A DNA stretch of 19,705 bases, taken from JABMRP01 sp964444795 (GTDB taxonomy: Bacteria > Planctomycetota > Planctomycetia > Pirellulales > Thermoguttaceae). Under the pieces are notes generated by a model, which was not told the DNA's origin, did not search any database, and saw only the letters and a list, made by a program, of their open reading frames with translations. A program made the translations under genes and the position numbers. The stretch is taken from assembly GCA_964444795.1 (NCBI GenBank), contig CAYUIQ010000170.1, positions 1 through 19,705 of the forward strand, read 5' to 3'. The stretch's first letter is position 1. Each line of letters begins with the position of its first letter. Positions 7,381-15,991 of the stretch are shown piece by piece.

Positions 7381-9401
7381 ATGATGCGCGGTCGTTCCCT
7401 GCTCAACGCCGTCGCCGGCGATTTCCGGCGCTCGTGGAAAGAGTTGGCTCTGGCCGACGTCGCTTACAAGATCATTGCGTTTGTCGTGCTGACGCCTCTT
7501 GTGGGGATCCTGTTTCGCGTCTTGATCGCCGTCTCGGGCAAATCGGTCCTGGCCGATCAAGATATCCTCTTCTTCTTTCTCGGTCCCGTGGGGTGGATTT
7601 GCTTCGTGGTCGTCGGCGGCCTGTGGATCGGCATTGTCGCGCTGGAACAGGCGACGCTGATGGGAATTCTCCGTGCGGCGGCCGATAAGAAGCGATTGGG
7701 CATGGTTGGGGCCCTGCGGTTCGCCGCATCAAACGCTCGGCCGGTCGTTCTGGTGACCGCTCGCCTGCTCGCATTCACTTTGCTGACCGTCCTGCCCTTC
7801 CTGGCAGTCATCGGCCTGATCTGCGTCACGCTCCTTGGCCAACACGACATCAACTGGTACTTGACGGAGAAGCCGCCGGTCTTCTGGGTTGCCCTCGGGC
7901 TGGCAGGCATCACCGTCGCGGCGCTCGTGGCGCTGTTGCTCCGCCTGCTGACCGGCTGGTTTTTTGCACTGCCGATGGTGCTGTTCGAGGACGTCCCTGC
8001 TTCTCGCGCTTTGCGGATCAGCCGTGACAGGGCGACGGGCCGTCGCCGCACGCTGCTGTGCTGGATTGTGGGCTGGGCTCTTGCCTCGATCGTTCTGTCC
8101 GCGCTGGGATCCTCCCTCGTCGTATTCGTGGCACGCCTGCTGGTGCCTCGTGCCACGGGTTCACTATGGCTGCTGCTTGCGGCGATCGGGGTGACGCTCA
8201 TCCTCTGGGCCGTTGTCAATCTGGTGGTCAATCTGCTCAGCACCACGACCTTCGCGGCACTCCTCTTCAATCTCTACCGGGAACTGGGTAGCCGGGGAAC
8301 GATGGACACTTCGCGGCTGCGCATCGGGGAAACAACCGGCAGCGGCCCCCGTCTCCGCATCACGCCGAGGCGACTGATCGTTGCGGGGACGGCCGGCGTC
8401 GTTGTTGCCATGGCCGTCGGCGTCGTCGCGATCAGGACCGTTCAACTGGAGGACCATACACAGGTCACGGCCCATCGTGGCGCTTCGGCCGCGGCGCCCG
8501 AGAACACGCTGGCGGCCGTCCAGCGGGCTATCGAAGACGGAGCCGATTGGGTCGAGATCGACGTTCAAGAGACGGCCGACGGAGAGGTCGTCGTTTTTCA
8601 CGACAGCGACTTCATGAAGCTGGCCGGCGTGGATCTGAAGATTTGGGACGCCACCATGGCCGNNNNNNNNNNNNNNNNNNNNNNNNNNNNNNNNNNNNNN
8701 NNNNNNNNNNNNNNNNNNNNNNNNNNNNNNNNNNNNNNNNNNNNNNNNNNNNNNNNNNNNNNGACTTCATGAAGCTGGCCGGCGTGGATCTGAAGATTTG
8801 GGACGCCACCATGGCCGACTTGAAAGAGATCGACGTCGGCAGTCGGTTTGCACCGGAATTCAAGGACCAACGGGTGCCGACGCTGGGTGAAGTCCTCGAC
8901 GCCTGCAAGGGCAAAGTCGGCGTCAACATCGAACTGAAGTACTACGGGCACGATAAGCAGCTCGAACAGCGAGTGGTCGACATTGTCGAGGCGCACGGCA
9001 TGACGTCGGACATCGTCATCATGTCGTTGAAGATCGATGCCGTGAAGAAGATGAAGAAGATTCGTCCCGACTGGAAAGTCGGGCTGCTGATGTCCGTGTC
9101 CGCCGGTGATCTGGAGAGCATCAACGTGGATTTTCTTGCGGTCAACGCGCGTTTTGCCAACCGGAGATTCATCCGTTCGGCGCACGACCGGAAGCAAAGA
9201 AGAGAGGTTCACGTCTGGACGGTAAACGACGCCCCCACCATGTCGATCATGATCGGCCGCGGCGTGGATCATCTGATCACCGACAAACCGGCCCTGGCCC
9301 GCTCGGTGCTCGAGCAGCGAGCCGAGCTCAGTGCTCCCGAGCGTTTGCTCCTGGAGTTGGCCGGCTTGCTGGGCGTGGTCCCGGAGATGGGCGAACCCTA
9401 A
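7381..9401 (+). CDS. Membrane-anchored glycerophosphodiester phosphodiesterase (interrupted by false gap)
   Basis: Hydrolyses glycerophosphodiesters to glycerol-3-phosphate and an alcohol if it acts like its family. The start at 7381 (or 7384) follows GGAAGG five bases upstream; an earlier in-frame ATG at 7279 lies on the promoter. Residues 1 to about 360 hold a series of hydrophobic helices like the membrane domain (GPDPase_memb type) fused to some GDPDs. The catalytic domain starts at about 362: H365-R-G, PEN (373-375), E392 and D394 in WVEIDV, and H407-D408, all expected active-site or metal residues. NIELK follows after the gap. The 100 N at 8663-8762 and one 55-base flank are artefactual; removing 155 bases restores one frame of 621 residues, reading straight from HDSDFMKLAG to ATMADLKEID. 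The C-terminus has WTVND and DHLITDKP, typical of the fold. The stop overlaps the stop of the convergent gene. Confidence 0.9.
8608..8817. other. Scaffold gap with duplicated 55-base flanks (assembly artefact)
   Basis: Exactly 100 N occupy 8663-8762. The 55 bases before them (8608-8662) and after them (8763-8817) are identical. An overlap of exactly 55 is a common de Bruijn k-mer length and 100 N is a standard placeholder. Merging the copies restores the reading frame of the phosphodiesterase gene, so no sequence is thought to be missing. Confidence 0.93.
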
Positions 9402-11533
9402 TTCGCCAAACGGCGATAATCGATCACGACACCGTCGACGAGCGTCTTGTCGCCTTGCCGGGTTTCTCGGCCGCCGGACGGTGGGAGAACGAGCAGCACG
9501 GCACTGTCGGCGGGGATGGTGATCGTCGTTTCGCCGAGCACGTCGCGACGCGGAAACGTATCGCTACAGGCATCGTAGAGGTCGCGAGGTTCGTCGCCGA
9601 CGTCGACGGAGACCCGCTTGGCCGTGTCGTGGGGATTGTAGTAAAGATAAGTGGGATAGGCCGGCGAGCGGTAGAAATCGGTAGCCAGGCAGTCGAGTTG
9701 GAGGATCTTCTCGTCGCCGGTCGGCCGGATGATGCCGCCCAGCATGCCGACGTAACCGGAACCGTACAGCCCGCGGTCCGTCGCCGGTCCCCACTTCATG
9801 GCCACCGGGTCGCCCGTGGCATACGGTCCTTTGCCGTCCCACTGGTATCGCAACCCCTCGTAGGCGATCACACCCTTGGGGTCGTCTTTCCAGAACGCGC
9901 AGGATTCGTGACCCTCGGGCAGCGCGCCCGGATAGAACAGCCGGGCCGCATTGGCCAGATTCAACATCCACTTACCAATCGCCCGGGCGTACCGATCGTC
10001 GTATCGTACCAGCGGGACCAGCGCGCCGGCCTGGGCGAAGGTATTCATCGTAAAGGCGTAGCCGCCGCGATTGTCGATGCCGCCCAGCAGCCCGTGACAA
10101 TCGTAGCCGTGCCAGTTGGTGGCGATGACTCCCCATCCGCCGCGACAATCGCTGGGACGGAAGCACCAATGGAGCAACTTGTCGACGTCGTACTCCCGGC
10201 CGAGTTCGGCATTCATTCGCACCGCCGCGAGCGTACCATAGGGCAAGAGTATCTCGTAATATGGATTCTCCCGTCGCTGTTGGAGAAACTGCATGCACCA
10301 GTCGGCGGCCCGCAGGTTCTTCTCGTCCTTGAACTTGACCCAGGCCACGTACTGAAGCCAGCCGATACCCGCCGCGGCATCCGGCTCCTTCCACCGGCCG
10401 TTGTCGACCGGCTGCATGGAACGGAAATTGAAGGCCGTATGGTCGAAATCGGGCGTCCCCTTATCGCCGCCCATCGCCACACAGGCGGCGTGCCAACGGT
10501 CGGCGGTCTCCTTCACAATGCCATCCATGCGGCCTGCACCCGGGTAACGGTCGGCCAGGGCGTAGAAGACAATATGGGGCCAGATTTCGTACCAAAACGA
10601 GCCGCCGCTACGGGTGTGAACGCCGTTGAGAACCAGCCGCTCATCGTGGACAGCATTGTAATAGGCTTCGCACATCAGCACGTAGTCGTGTTGCTGTCGA
10701 CGTTTGTCGATCCCCGCCACCGTGGCCCCGAGAACCGCGCCCATGCTGGTGATGCTCTCGTGGTGGGGGCCGCTTTTTCGGTGCGGATCGCCCACGTAGC
10801 TGGGAAGACCGAATGCCGGCCGGTCGATATGAACCCGGCTGTCGTCGATCCAGATCAGAGGCAGGAATTGTCCTTTCGCGTCGAAGTCGAACACGAACCG
10901 ATCGTAGGCACCGGCCAGTGCGTGCCAATCCCGCATCTCAAAAGGTTGCGGGATGTTGGGCATCAGCGTGACGCACTCGATGTCCCGCTGGCCGGGCTGC
11001 GGCATGCCGCGGACACGCTTCGGCCGATCCTCTTCGGGAAGAAACTCCAGAGAGTCGAAAATCACATAATCGCCCGGGCGGCCTTCCACTCCCAGTTGGA
11101 CCTGCAACAACGGGCCGTCGCTTTGCGGCAGAAGTCGCGGATCGACCACGAGCGTTGCCACGCCCGTGCGAGTTTCGTCCTGGAAGAAGCCCACGGTGCG
11201 TGGTTGGCCCGGTGTTCGCAGATCGCCATAGACCCTCATGAACCACGTCGCCCCCGGGCCGAGGTCCGCGACGCGCAAGCGAATCTTGCCGACGTGCTCC
11301 GGCAGCCGGATACGGTTGGCCGCGGCGATCCGCCACGTTCGCCCCGGCGGCACGGAAACCTTCAGGCCTTTTTCCACAACGGCTATCGACGCATCGTCTC
11401 CGCCGTGTTTCCACCGCTGCTCATCGCGAACGAGCCCGGGCGTCCACGGCGTGTCGTCCTCTTGTGCCTCGCAGGGAGACTCGCAAACGCAGCAGGTCTG
11501 TACCAGAGATGCCCAAATCAATAAACGCATCAT
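9398..11533 (-). CDS. Large secreted protein, probable alpha/alpha-toroid (glycosidase-like)
   Basis: 711 residues; last gene of the five-gene operon. Its ATG at 11533 overlaps the TGA of the FAD oxidoreductase gene (ATGA), and no strong ribosome site precedes it, so translation is probably coupled. An ATG directly after it (11530) is an alternative start. Residues 1-23 form a cysteine-containing signal peptide. About 40-165 is a beta-sandwich (TWRIAAANRIRLP to DYVIFDSLEFLP). About 195-625 is rich in aromatic residues and helices, with repeated W/Y/H motifs such as GSFWYEIWPHIVFYALADRYP and NWHGYDCHGLLGGIDNRGG, suggesting a six-hairpin toroid as in many polysaccharide-active enzymes. The C-terminal about 630-690 is a small beta domain. 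I cannot assign a known family or catalytic residues; a glycan hydrolase, lyase or epimerase role is inferred from neighbours and architecture. Confidence 0.8.
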   Translation of the reverse strand: MMRLLIWASLVQTCCVCESPCEAQEDDTPWTPGLVRDEQRWKHGGDDASIAVVEKGLKVSVPPGRTWRIAAANRIRLPEHVGKIRLRVADLGPGATWFMRVYGDLRTPGQPRTVGFFQDETRTGVATLVVDPRLLPQSDGPLLQVQLGVEGRPGDYVIFDSLEFLPEEDRPKRVRGMPQPGQRDIECVTLMPNIPQPFEMRDWHALAGAYDRFVFDFDAKGQFLPLIWIDDSRVHIDRPAFGLPSYVGDPHRKSGPHHESITSMGAVLGATVAGIDKRRQQHDYVLMCEAYYNAVHDERLVLNGVHTRSGGSFWYEIWPHIVFYALADRYPGAGRMDGIVKETADRWHAACVAMGGDKGTPDFDHTAFNFRSMQPVDNGRWKEPDAAAGIGWLQYVAWVKFKDEKNLRAADWCMQFLQQRRENPYYEILLPYGTLAAVRMNAELGREYDVDKLLHWCFRPSDCRGGWGVIATNWHGYDCHGLLGGIDNRGGYAFTMNTFAQAGALVPLVRYDDRYARAIGKWMLNLANAARLFYPGALPEGHESCAFWKDDPKGVIAYEGLRYQWDGKGPYATGDPVAMKWGPATDRGLYGSGYVGMLGGIIRPTGDEKILQLDCLATDFYRSPAYPTYLYYNPHDTAKRVSVDVGDEPRDLYDACSDTFPRRDVLGETTITIPADSAVLLVLPPSGGRETRQGDKTLVDGVVIDYRRLAN

Positions 11534-12945
11534 GACTGGTCGCCAGTTTGTAGTTGTCGGCGAAGCGATTGCGTATCGACGTCGCGGAAAGCCCGGTTGC
11601 CGTTGACGGTCATGGCGGCCGCAACTCCGGCGGCTTCGCCCATCGCCATGCAGGGCGACATCACACGGATCGACCCCAGGACAATTCGGTCAACGCTGAC
11701 CGCCCGGCCGGGACAGATCAGGTTGTCGATCGGCTCGGGCACCATGACGCGATACGGCACGGGCGTGCGGCCGCGGTGTCGCAACCGGTTCGGATTATCG
11801 CTGGGGCGCTTGGGATCGGGGATGTCGCTACCCCAGGACGAGTAGCCGATCACGTCGTCGAACTCCTTTCCGGCGGTCAGATCCTCGGCCGTCAAGACGT
11901 ACTGCCCACGGATGCGCCGGGTCTCGCGAACGCCCAGCAGCGGCGCGACGGCCTTAATGCGTGCCTTTTCGTAGCCGGGCACGTGCTCGCGGAAGATCTC
12001 CATGAGCTTTTGGACTTCCTCGCGACCGCGGACCATGCCCTCGCTCTTGGATCGCCCGTCGGTCCCGTCGATGCCGACCAGCCGGACCGTATTGACCATC
12101 CAGACGCCGTCCTCGTTGAGTTTTCGCGTGATGAACCGGTTGTAGGGGAACGGCCATTCGCCGCTCTCTTGTAGTTCTTTAACCTGCCCGAGCAAGCGAT
12201 CACCGTGCTTGCGAAAGTGGGTATTCAGGGCTTGTTCGTCGACGTTATCGACGTGAAAGATCAAGGTGGTCGGCGTCATCAGACCGTCTGACTCGCGACC
12301 TTTGACGATCTTGCATCCGCTACGCGCCGCGATGTCGGCATCGCCGGTTGCATCGACCACCGCTCGGACCGGGACGGCGGCCAGTCCGCTCTTATTGAAG
12401 ATCACGACGTGGGTGATCCGCCCGCCCGCGACGCGCACGTCGACCGCCTGGGTCAGCAGCAGCACGTCGACACCCACTTCGGCCATCTTCCCGTCGAGAT
12501 AATGAGCCATGGCGAAGGGGTCGAACGCCGGCCCCCAGTTACTCAAGCGGGCGATACCCTGGTCGATTGCTTCGGTGGCGAACTCGTGAAAGATACCGCC
12601 GTGGTCGCCGCCGAGCCATTCGGAGACCATGCCCGAGACACCCATGCCGCCGAGTTGCCCCATGCCTTCGATCAGCAGCACCTTGGCTCCTGCCCGCGCC
12701 GCGGCCAACGCAGCCGTGGTGCCCGACGGACCGCCGCCGCAGACAACCACGTCGTACGGCTTGTGGACCGGCAGTTCGCGACAGAAGGAGAAGGAATCCG
12801 CCCGGTCCTCGGCGACACCGGACGCCGGTGATGCGGTCGCACCCGCGGCGACAGCGCCGGCCATGGCGAGGAAATGTCGGCGATTGAGAGAGTCGCGACG
12901 GCGGACGGCACACGGAGTGTGGCTGCTACTTTTCTTGGCGGACAT
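11530..12945 (-). CDS. Tat-exported FAD-dependent oxidoreductase
   Basis: 471 residues. The ATG at 12945 has GGAG seven bases upstream; the TTG one codon earlier would be too close to it. Residues 21-26 (NRRHFL) plus the following Ala-rich helix form a Tat signal, fitting a protein exported with its flavin already folded in. A Rossmann dinucleotide motif VVVCGGGPSGTTAAL (67-80) binds FAD. Further support comes from a GQLGGMG segment, VVDATGDADIA (197-206) and a C-terminal GEAAGVAAA (436-444), all typical of the FAD_oxidored family. The substrate is unknown. Neighbouring sialidase-like and esterase genes suggest a sugar or sugar-acid (inference). Its start overlaps the end of the upstream BNR gene by 20 bases, and its stop overlaps the next start, so the three are likely made together. 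Confidence 0.9.
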   Translation of the reverse strand: MSAKKSSSHTPCAVRRRDSLNRRHFLAMAGAVAAGATASPASGVAEDRADSFSFCRELPVHKPYDVVVCGGGPSGTTAALAAARAGAKVLLIEGMGQLGGMGVSGMVSEWLGGDHGGIFHEFATEAIDQGIARLSNWGPAFDPFAMAHYLDGKMAEVGVDVLLLTQAVDVRVAGGRITHVVIFNKSGLAAVPVRAVVDATGDADIAARSGCKIVKGRESDGLMTPTTLIFHVDNVDEQALNTHFRKHGDRLLGQVKELQESGEWPFPYNRFITRKLNEDGVWMVNTVRLVGIDGTDGRSKSEGMVRGREEVQKLMEIFREHVPGYEKARIKAVAPLLGVRETRRIRGQYVLTAEDLTAGKEFDDVIGYSSWGSDIPDPKRPSDNPNRLRHRGRTPVPYRVMVPEPIDNLICPGRAVSVDRIVLGSIRVMSPCMAMGEAAGVAAAMTVNGNRAFRDVDTQSLRRQLQTGDQS

Positions 12946-14743
12946 CAATGGGCTCCGAAGTCAATTGGGCCTTCGTCGGCAGCCTGTTCAGGTCGCTGGC
13001 CTTGAGGTGCAAGTGCAAGGCCCGCTTCCAGCGATGCGGGACGAACAGATGAAGATCGTCGCCGTCGGCGAACATGTCCATGTAGGAGCACTGGTGGTTG
13101 TACCAGTCGCTTCGCCGGCCGGGCGCCAGGGCGTTGGCAAAGACAAAACGCGGTTCGCTCCAGGTGCGACCTTCGTCGGTGGAAAGCGATACCCAAATCT
13201 CGCTGCGGTCGGTTTGCTTGAAGTGGCTGCCCGAGTGGCGGTTGTGGTGAAACGCGATCAGCGTCTTGCCGTCGGGATGATGAAAGAGCATCGGCGGGGC
13301 GTCGGGGTGGATCAATGGGGTCGGCTTCGGCTCGCTCCACGTGCGGCCGTCGTCGGCCGAGCGGGTTTCCCAAAGGTGTCCTTCACACGTCCGGGCAAGG
13401 ATCATGGCACGCCCGCCGCCGAGGTTGATCGGGCGAGGTTCGTCCATCCGCTCGAACGCTTCGAGATACCATCCACCGGGCCGCTTGTCGGGCAGAACGG
13501 TCCACGTCTTACCCCGGTCTTCGCTGCGCAGCACGTACGCCCGGGTAGTGACTGGTGTTTTGGGGGTTCGCTTCCAACGGCCCTCGTGCGAACCCAACAG
13601 CCACGTGCCGGCGTCGGTCTCGCACATCCGCATCACCGACATGCCGAGAAAAGCGGGGTTGTTGGTTGGCCGGATGAGCGTTACGTCGGACCACGTATGG
13701 CCGTCGTCGTCGGAGTGACGAAAACCGATCGGGCAATTCTCGTTACCCTCGCGTTTCCCCTCGATCGGCTGCGTGCCGAAGGCGTAGATCCGCTTTGTGC
13801 CGCGGGGAATCAAAGGGATGAACCCGTGCTGGCTGTAGTCGATGTCGAAGGCCGCTTTGGGGCCGGTCCAGGTCTTGCCTTTGTCGGCGGACCGATAGGC
13901 GATCATCGTGTTGACCTTGCCCTTCTTGCCGCCGTAGTGCGCACCCTCGGGGAACATCAGCAGGTAGTTGCCGCCGGGGGTGATCGTCGCCCGGGTTTCA
14001 AAGAGGTTCGTCTTCGACTGATGCACCAGTTGGCCGTCGACCACGGGTGCGGTGACAAGCCCCAGGTCGCGCCGCATGACCAGCGGCTTCGGCGGCGAGT
14101 CCGGATCGAACATCACGCCGCCGACGGTGACTGTGTTGACGCTTTGCTCGCCTGTCTTGAAGTCGACCCGCATCGTCTGGATCGTGGCATCGGTCACGGG
14201 CGTCAACTCGCCGCTGGCCGAGAAATCGTCGAGCCGCATGGTCGCACGCCAGGGCCGAAACCCGATCGCGCAAACCGGGGCGAGCTTGTACTGACCGCTG
14301 TGGATCTCTTTGCCGTCGATGCGAAACGAAAGCGTCTCGCCACGGCGGACAACCACGACCTCAAACGGTTTTCCCGGCGTGATGACCTTCGCGGCATCGC
14401 CCAGCAGCCGGGTCTGGCCCAGTGCGGGACCTTCGACGAAGAACTTCCGGCCGTGCCCGTCGAAGCCGAAATGGTTGCCGCCGATCATCAACGACGCGGC
14501 CGTACCGTCGAGCCGCTGCAAACTCAGCCGGGCGCGAATCTGAAAATCGCCGGACCCCACGGCCTTGCCCGCAACCAGGACATTGCCCGTGCCTCCGCAT
14601 GACAGGAAACCTCCCTCGTGCGTCCACTTATTGCCCACTTCGCGAACGGAGCGAGCGTTGCCCTCGGCGACAAACACGGCTTCCTCCGCCGCGGCACCGT
14701 GGTACACCGCGAGTAACGTGATGAGGCAAGCTGCGATTCTCAT
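12926..14743 (-). CDS. Secreted sialidase-like BNR protein with N-terminal jelly-roll
   Basis: 605 residues; start at 14743 with AAGGA nine bases upstream. Residues 1-19 are a signal peptide. About 22-180 is a concanavalin/LamG-like beta-sandwich (SGDFQIRARLSLQ, ASLMIGGNHFGFD, SFRIDGKEIHSG), a type often found on sugar-active proteins. About 200-590 is a six-bladed propeller with five Asp boxes (S-x-D-x-G-x-T-W) at 285-292, 344-351, 407-414, 462-469 and 521-528. I do not see a clear YRIP/FRIP arginine motif, so exo-sialidase activity is less certain than for the gene at 15992-17206. It could be another propeller hydrolase or a binding protein. Third gene of the operon, 83 bases after the esterase gene, overlapping the next gene by 20 bases. 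Confidence 0.88.
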   Translation of the reverse strand: MRIAACLITLLAVYHGAAAEEAVFVAEGNARSVREVGNKWTHEGGFLSCGGTGNVLVAGKAVGSGDFQIRARLSLQRLDGTAASLMIGGNHFGFDGHGRKFFVEGPALGQTRLLGDAAKVITPGKPFEVVVVRRGETLSFRIDGKEIHSGQYKLAPVCAIGFRPWRATMRLDDFSASGELTPVTDATIQTMRVDFKTGEQSVNTVTVGGVMFDPDSPPKPLVMRRDLGLVTAPVVDGQLVHQSKTNLFETRATITPGGNYLLMFPEGAHYGGKKGKVNTMIAYRSADKGKTWTGPKAAFDIDYSQHGFIPLIPRGTKRIYAFGTQPIEGKREGNENCPIGFRHSDDDGHTWSDVTLIRPTNNPAFLGMSVMRMCETDAGTWLLGSHEGRWKRTPKTPVTTRAYVLRSEDRGKTWTVLPDKRPGGWYLEAFERMDEPRPINLGGGRAMILARTCEGHLWETRSADDGRTWSEPKPTPLIHPDAPPMLFHHPDGKTLIAFHHNRHSGSHFKQTDRSEIWVSLSTDEGRTWSEPRFVFANALAPGRRSDWYNHQCSYMDMFADGDDLHLFVPHRWKRALHLHLKASDLNRLPTKAQLTSEPIDVRQEK

Positions 14744-14826
14744 CGCGGTGGTTCCTTTTGTCCAAATCGAGCTTTAGAGGCCGAGAGACGCGGGGGCGGT
14801 TCGCAGGGATCGGAAAGACGCCCCGG

Positions 14827-15948
14827 CTACCTGATATTGTTCCCACCCGCGGTCTTCATCGGCGGCTTGCCCGCATACTTCTTGATCGCGGCCTCGTAGA
14901 CAGGATCTTCATGGGCCGCGTTGCCCTCTTGGAACCGTTGGTCGTACGTTTTCCAGGTCTCCCGCACCTTCGGGTCCGTGGCATGATTGGTGGTCTCGGC
15001 CAGCATCGGTTTCATCAACTCGGCCGACCAGTATCCGACGTCGAGATAAGCCCGGCCGTTATGCCGCCAATGGGTTCCGTCTCCCGAGGCATTGTAAACG
15101 GAATAGGCCTCATCGTCCTTGAGATGGATCCTCGACTTGGCGAGAATGGCGGCGGCCTGCTTGTTGCCGGCCTGTTGGTTGACGCGATCGGCGGCATTCT
15201 CGAATGCACTACTCGGCGCCCTGCTGGAGAGACTCTCCACAGCGATAAAGGGAAGCTCGGCCATGCCAAACAGTGCCCTGAGGTCGGTGATGAAATCGGT
15301 CAGGTTATCTTCGTACTCCGTGGAGTAACTGCCGCCGTCGGCATTACCGTGGACCCAGACGACCCCCATGATCTGATAGCCCTGTTTCGGGTCGTATCCT
15401 TCGATCAAGGTCGCCAGATTATCCAGAGCGTTCTTCGTTTTATAGAAAGCCGCCTGAAAACCGGCCCTTCGTCCGTCCAGAGGGCCTTGCCGATTCGTGC
15501 GCCGGGCGGCACTCGGAGAGGTCCAGTGCGTGGCCAGCGGCGTTCCGCCGCCAAAGATCTTGATCAGCAGGACGGGCTCGTCGAAATGGTCTCCCATGGC
15601 GTGGCCGAAGGCCAACTCCGGCCCAAAGTACTCGAACTGTGCGAAGCCGGGCTCCAAGCGGACGTTGCTCATCTGCTTGGATATCCCGTTGCCATTGGCC
15701 CCCGTGATCCACACATCGTCCCGCATTTCCACAAGCGAAGGCGGATACTCGTCGGGAAGATCCGTGGTGAGCTTGTTCTTCAAGACCTCGATATTCCCCC
15801 GGCCGTTCATGTTGGACTGGCCCATCAACAGAAAGACTTTGACCGGACCTTTCGAGCCGGCGGTCTGTTCGGCCCGTTGTTGCGCCTGGGCCGATGAGGC
15901 AGAGACCACCAACATGCAGATCGTCAGCAAGAGTCTCAGAGCAAACAT
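14827..15948 (-). CDS. Secreted SGNH esterase, sialate O-acetylesterase-like
   Basis: 373 residues from the ATG at 15948, which follows a perfect AAGGAGG five bases upstream. A longer frame to 16056 only reads back into the preceding gene and is rejected. Residues 1-22 are a signal peptide ending SSAQAQ. The catalytic core matches the SASA/SGNH family: nucleophile S45 in GQSNM (43-47), and the C-terminal Asp-His pair in DGTH (D290, H293). The family's usual Q-G-E block appears here as HGNADG (about 200-205). Members remove O-acetyl groups from sialic acids or xylan; here the flanking sialidase-like genes favour sialic acid or a related acid. Second gene of the operon, 43 bases after the stop of the sialidase gene. 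Confidence 0.88.
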   Translation of the reverse strand: MFALRLLLTICMLVVSASSAQAQQRAEQTAGSKGPVKVFLLMGQSNMNGRGNIEVLKNKLTTDLPDEYPPSLVEMRDDVWITGANGNGISKQMSNVRLEPGFAQFEYFGPELAFGHAMGDHFDEPVLLIKIFGGGTPLATHWTSPSAARRTNRQGPLDGRRAGFQAAFYKTKNALDNLATLIEGYDPKQGYQIMGVVWVHGNADGGSYSTEYEDNLTDFITDLRALFGMAELPFIAVESLSSRAPSSAFENAADRVNQQAGNKQAAAILAKSRIHLKDDEAYSVYNASGDGTHWRHNGRAYLDVGYWSAELMKPMLAETTNHATDPKVRETWKTYDQRFQEGNAAHEDPVYEAAIKKYAGKPPMKTAGGNNIR

Positions 15949-15991
15949 TTTGGCCTCCTTCTGGTTAGACAACTCACACTCGGCAAGTCCC

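Noticed and set aside
8608..8817. A genuine 55-base tandem duplication
   Set aside because: The copies abut exactly 100 N, and keeping both breaks the reading frame of a conserved enzyme, so an assembly artefact explains it better.
9455..11524. 689-codon open frame on the plus strand
   Set aside because: It lies antisense to the 711-residue secreted protein gene, has no ribosome site or recognisable domain, and is rich in Arg, Gly and Val as expected of a GC-rich shadow frame.
12629..14602. 657-codon open frame on the plus strand
   Set aside because: It is antisense to the five-Asp-box gene and the FAD gene, whose motifs are unmistakable; it shows no domain of its own.
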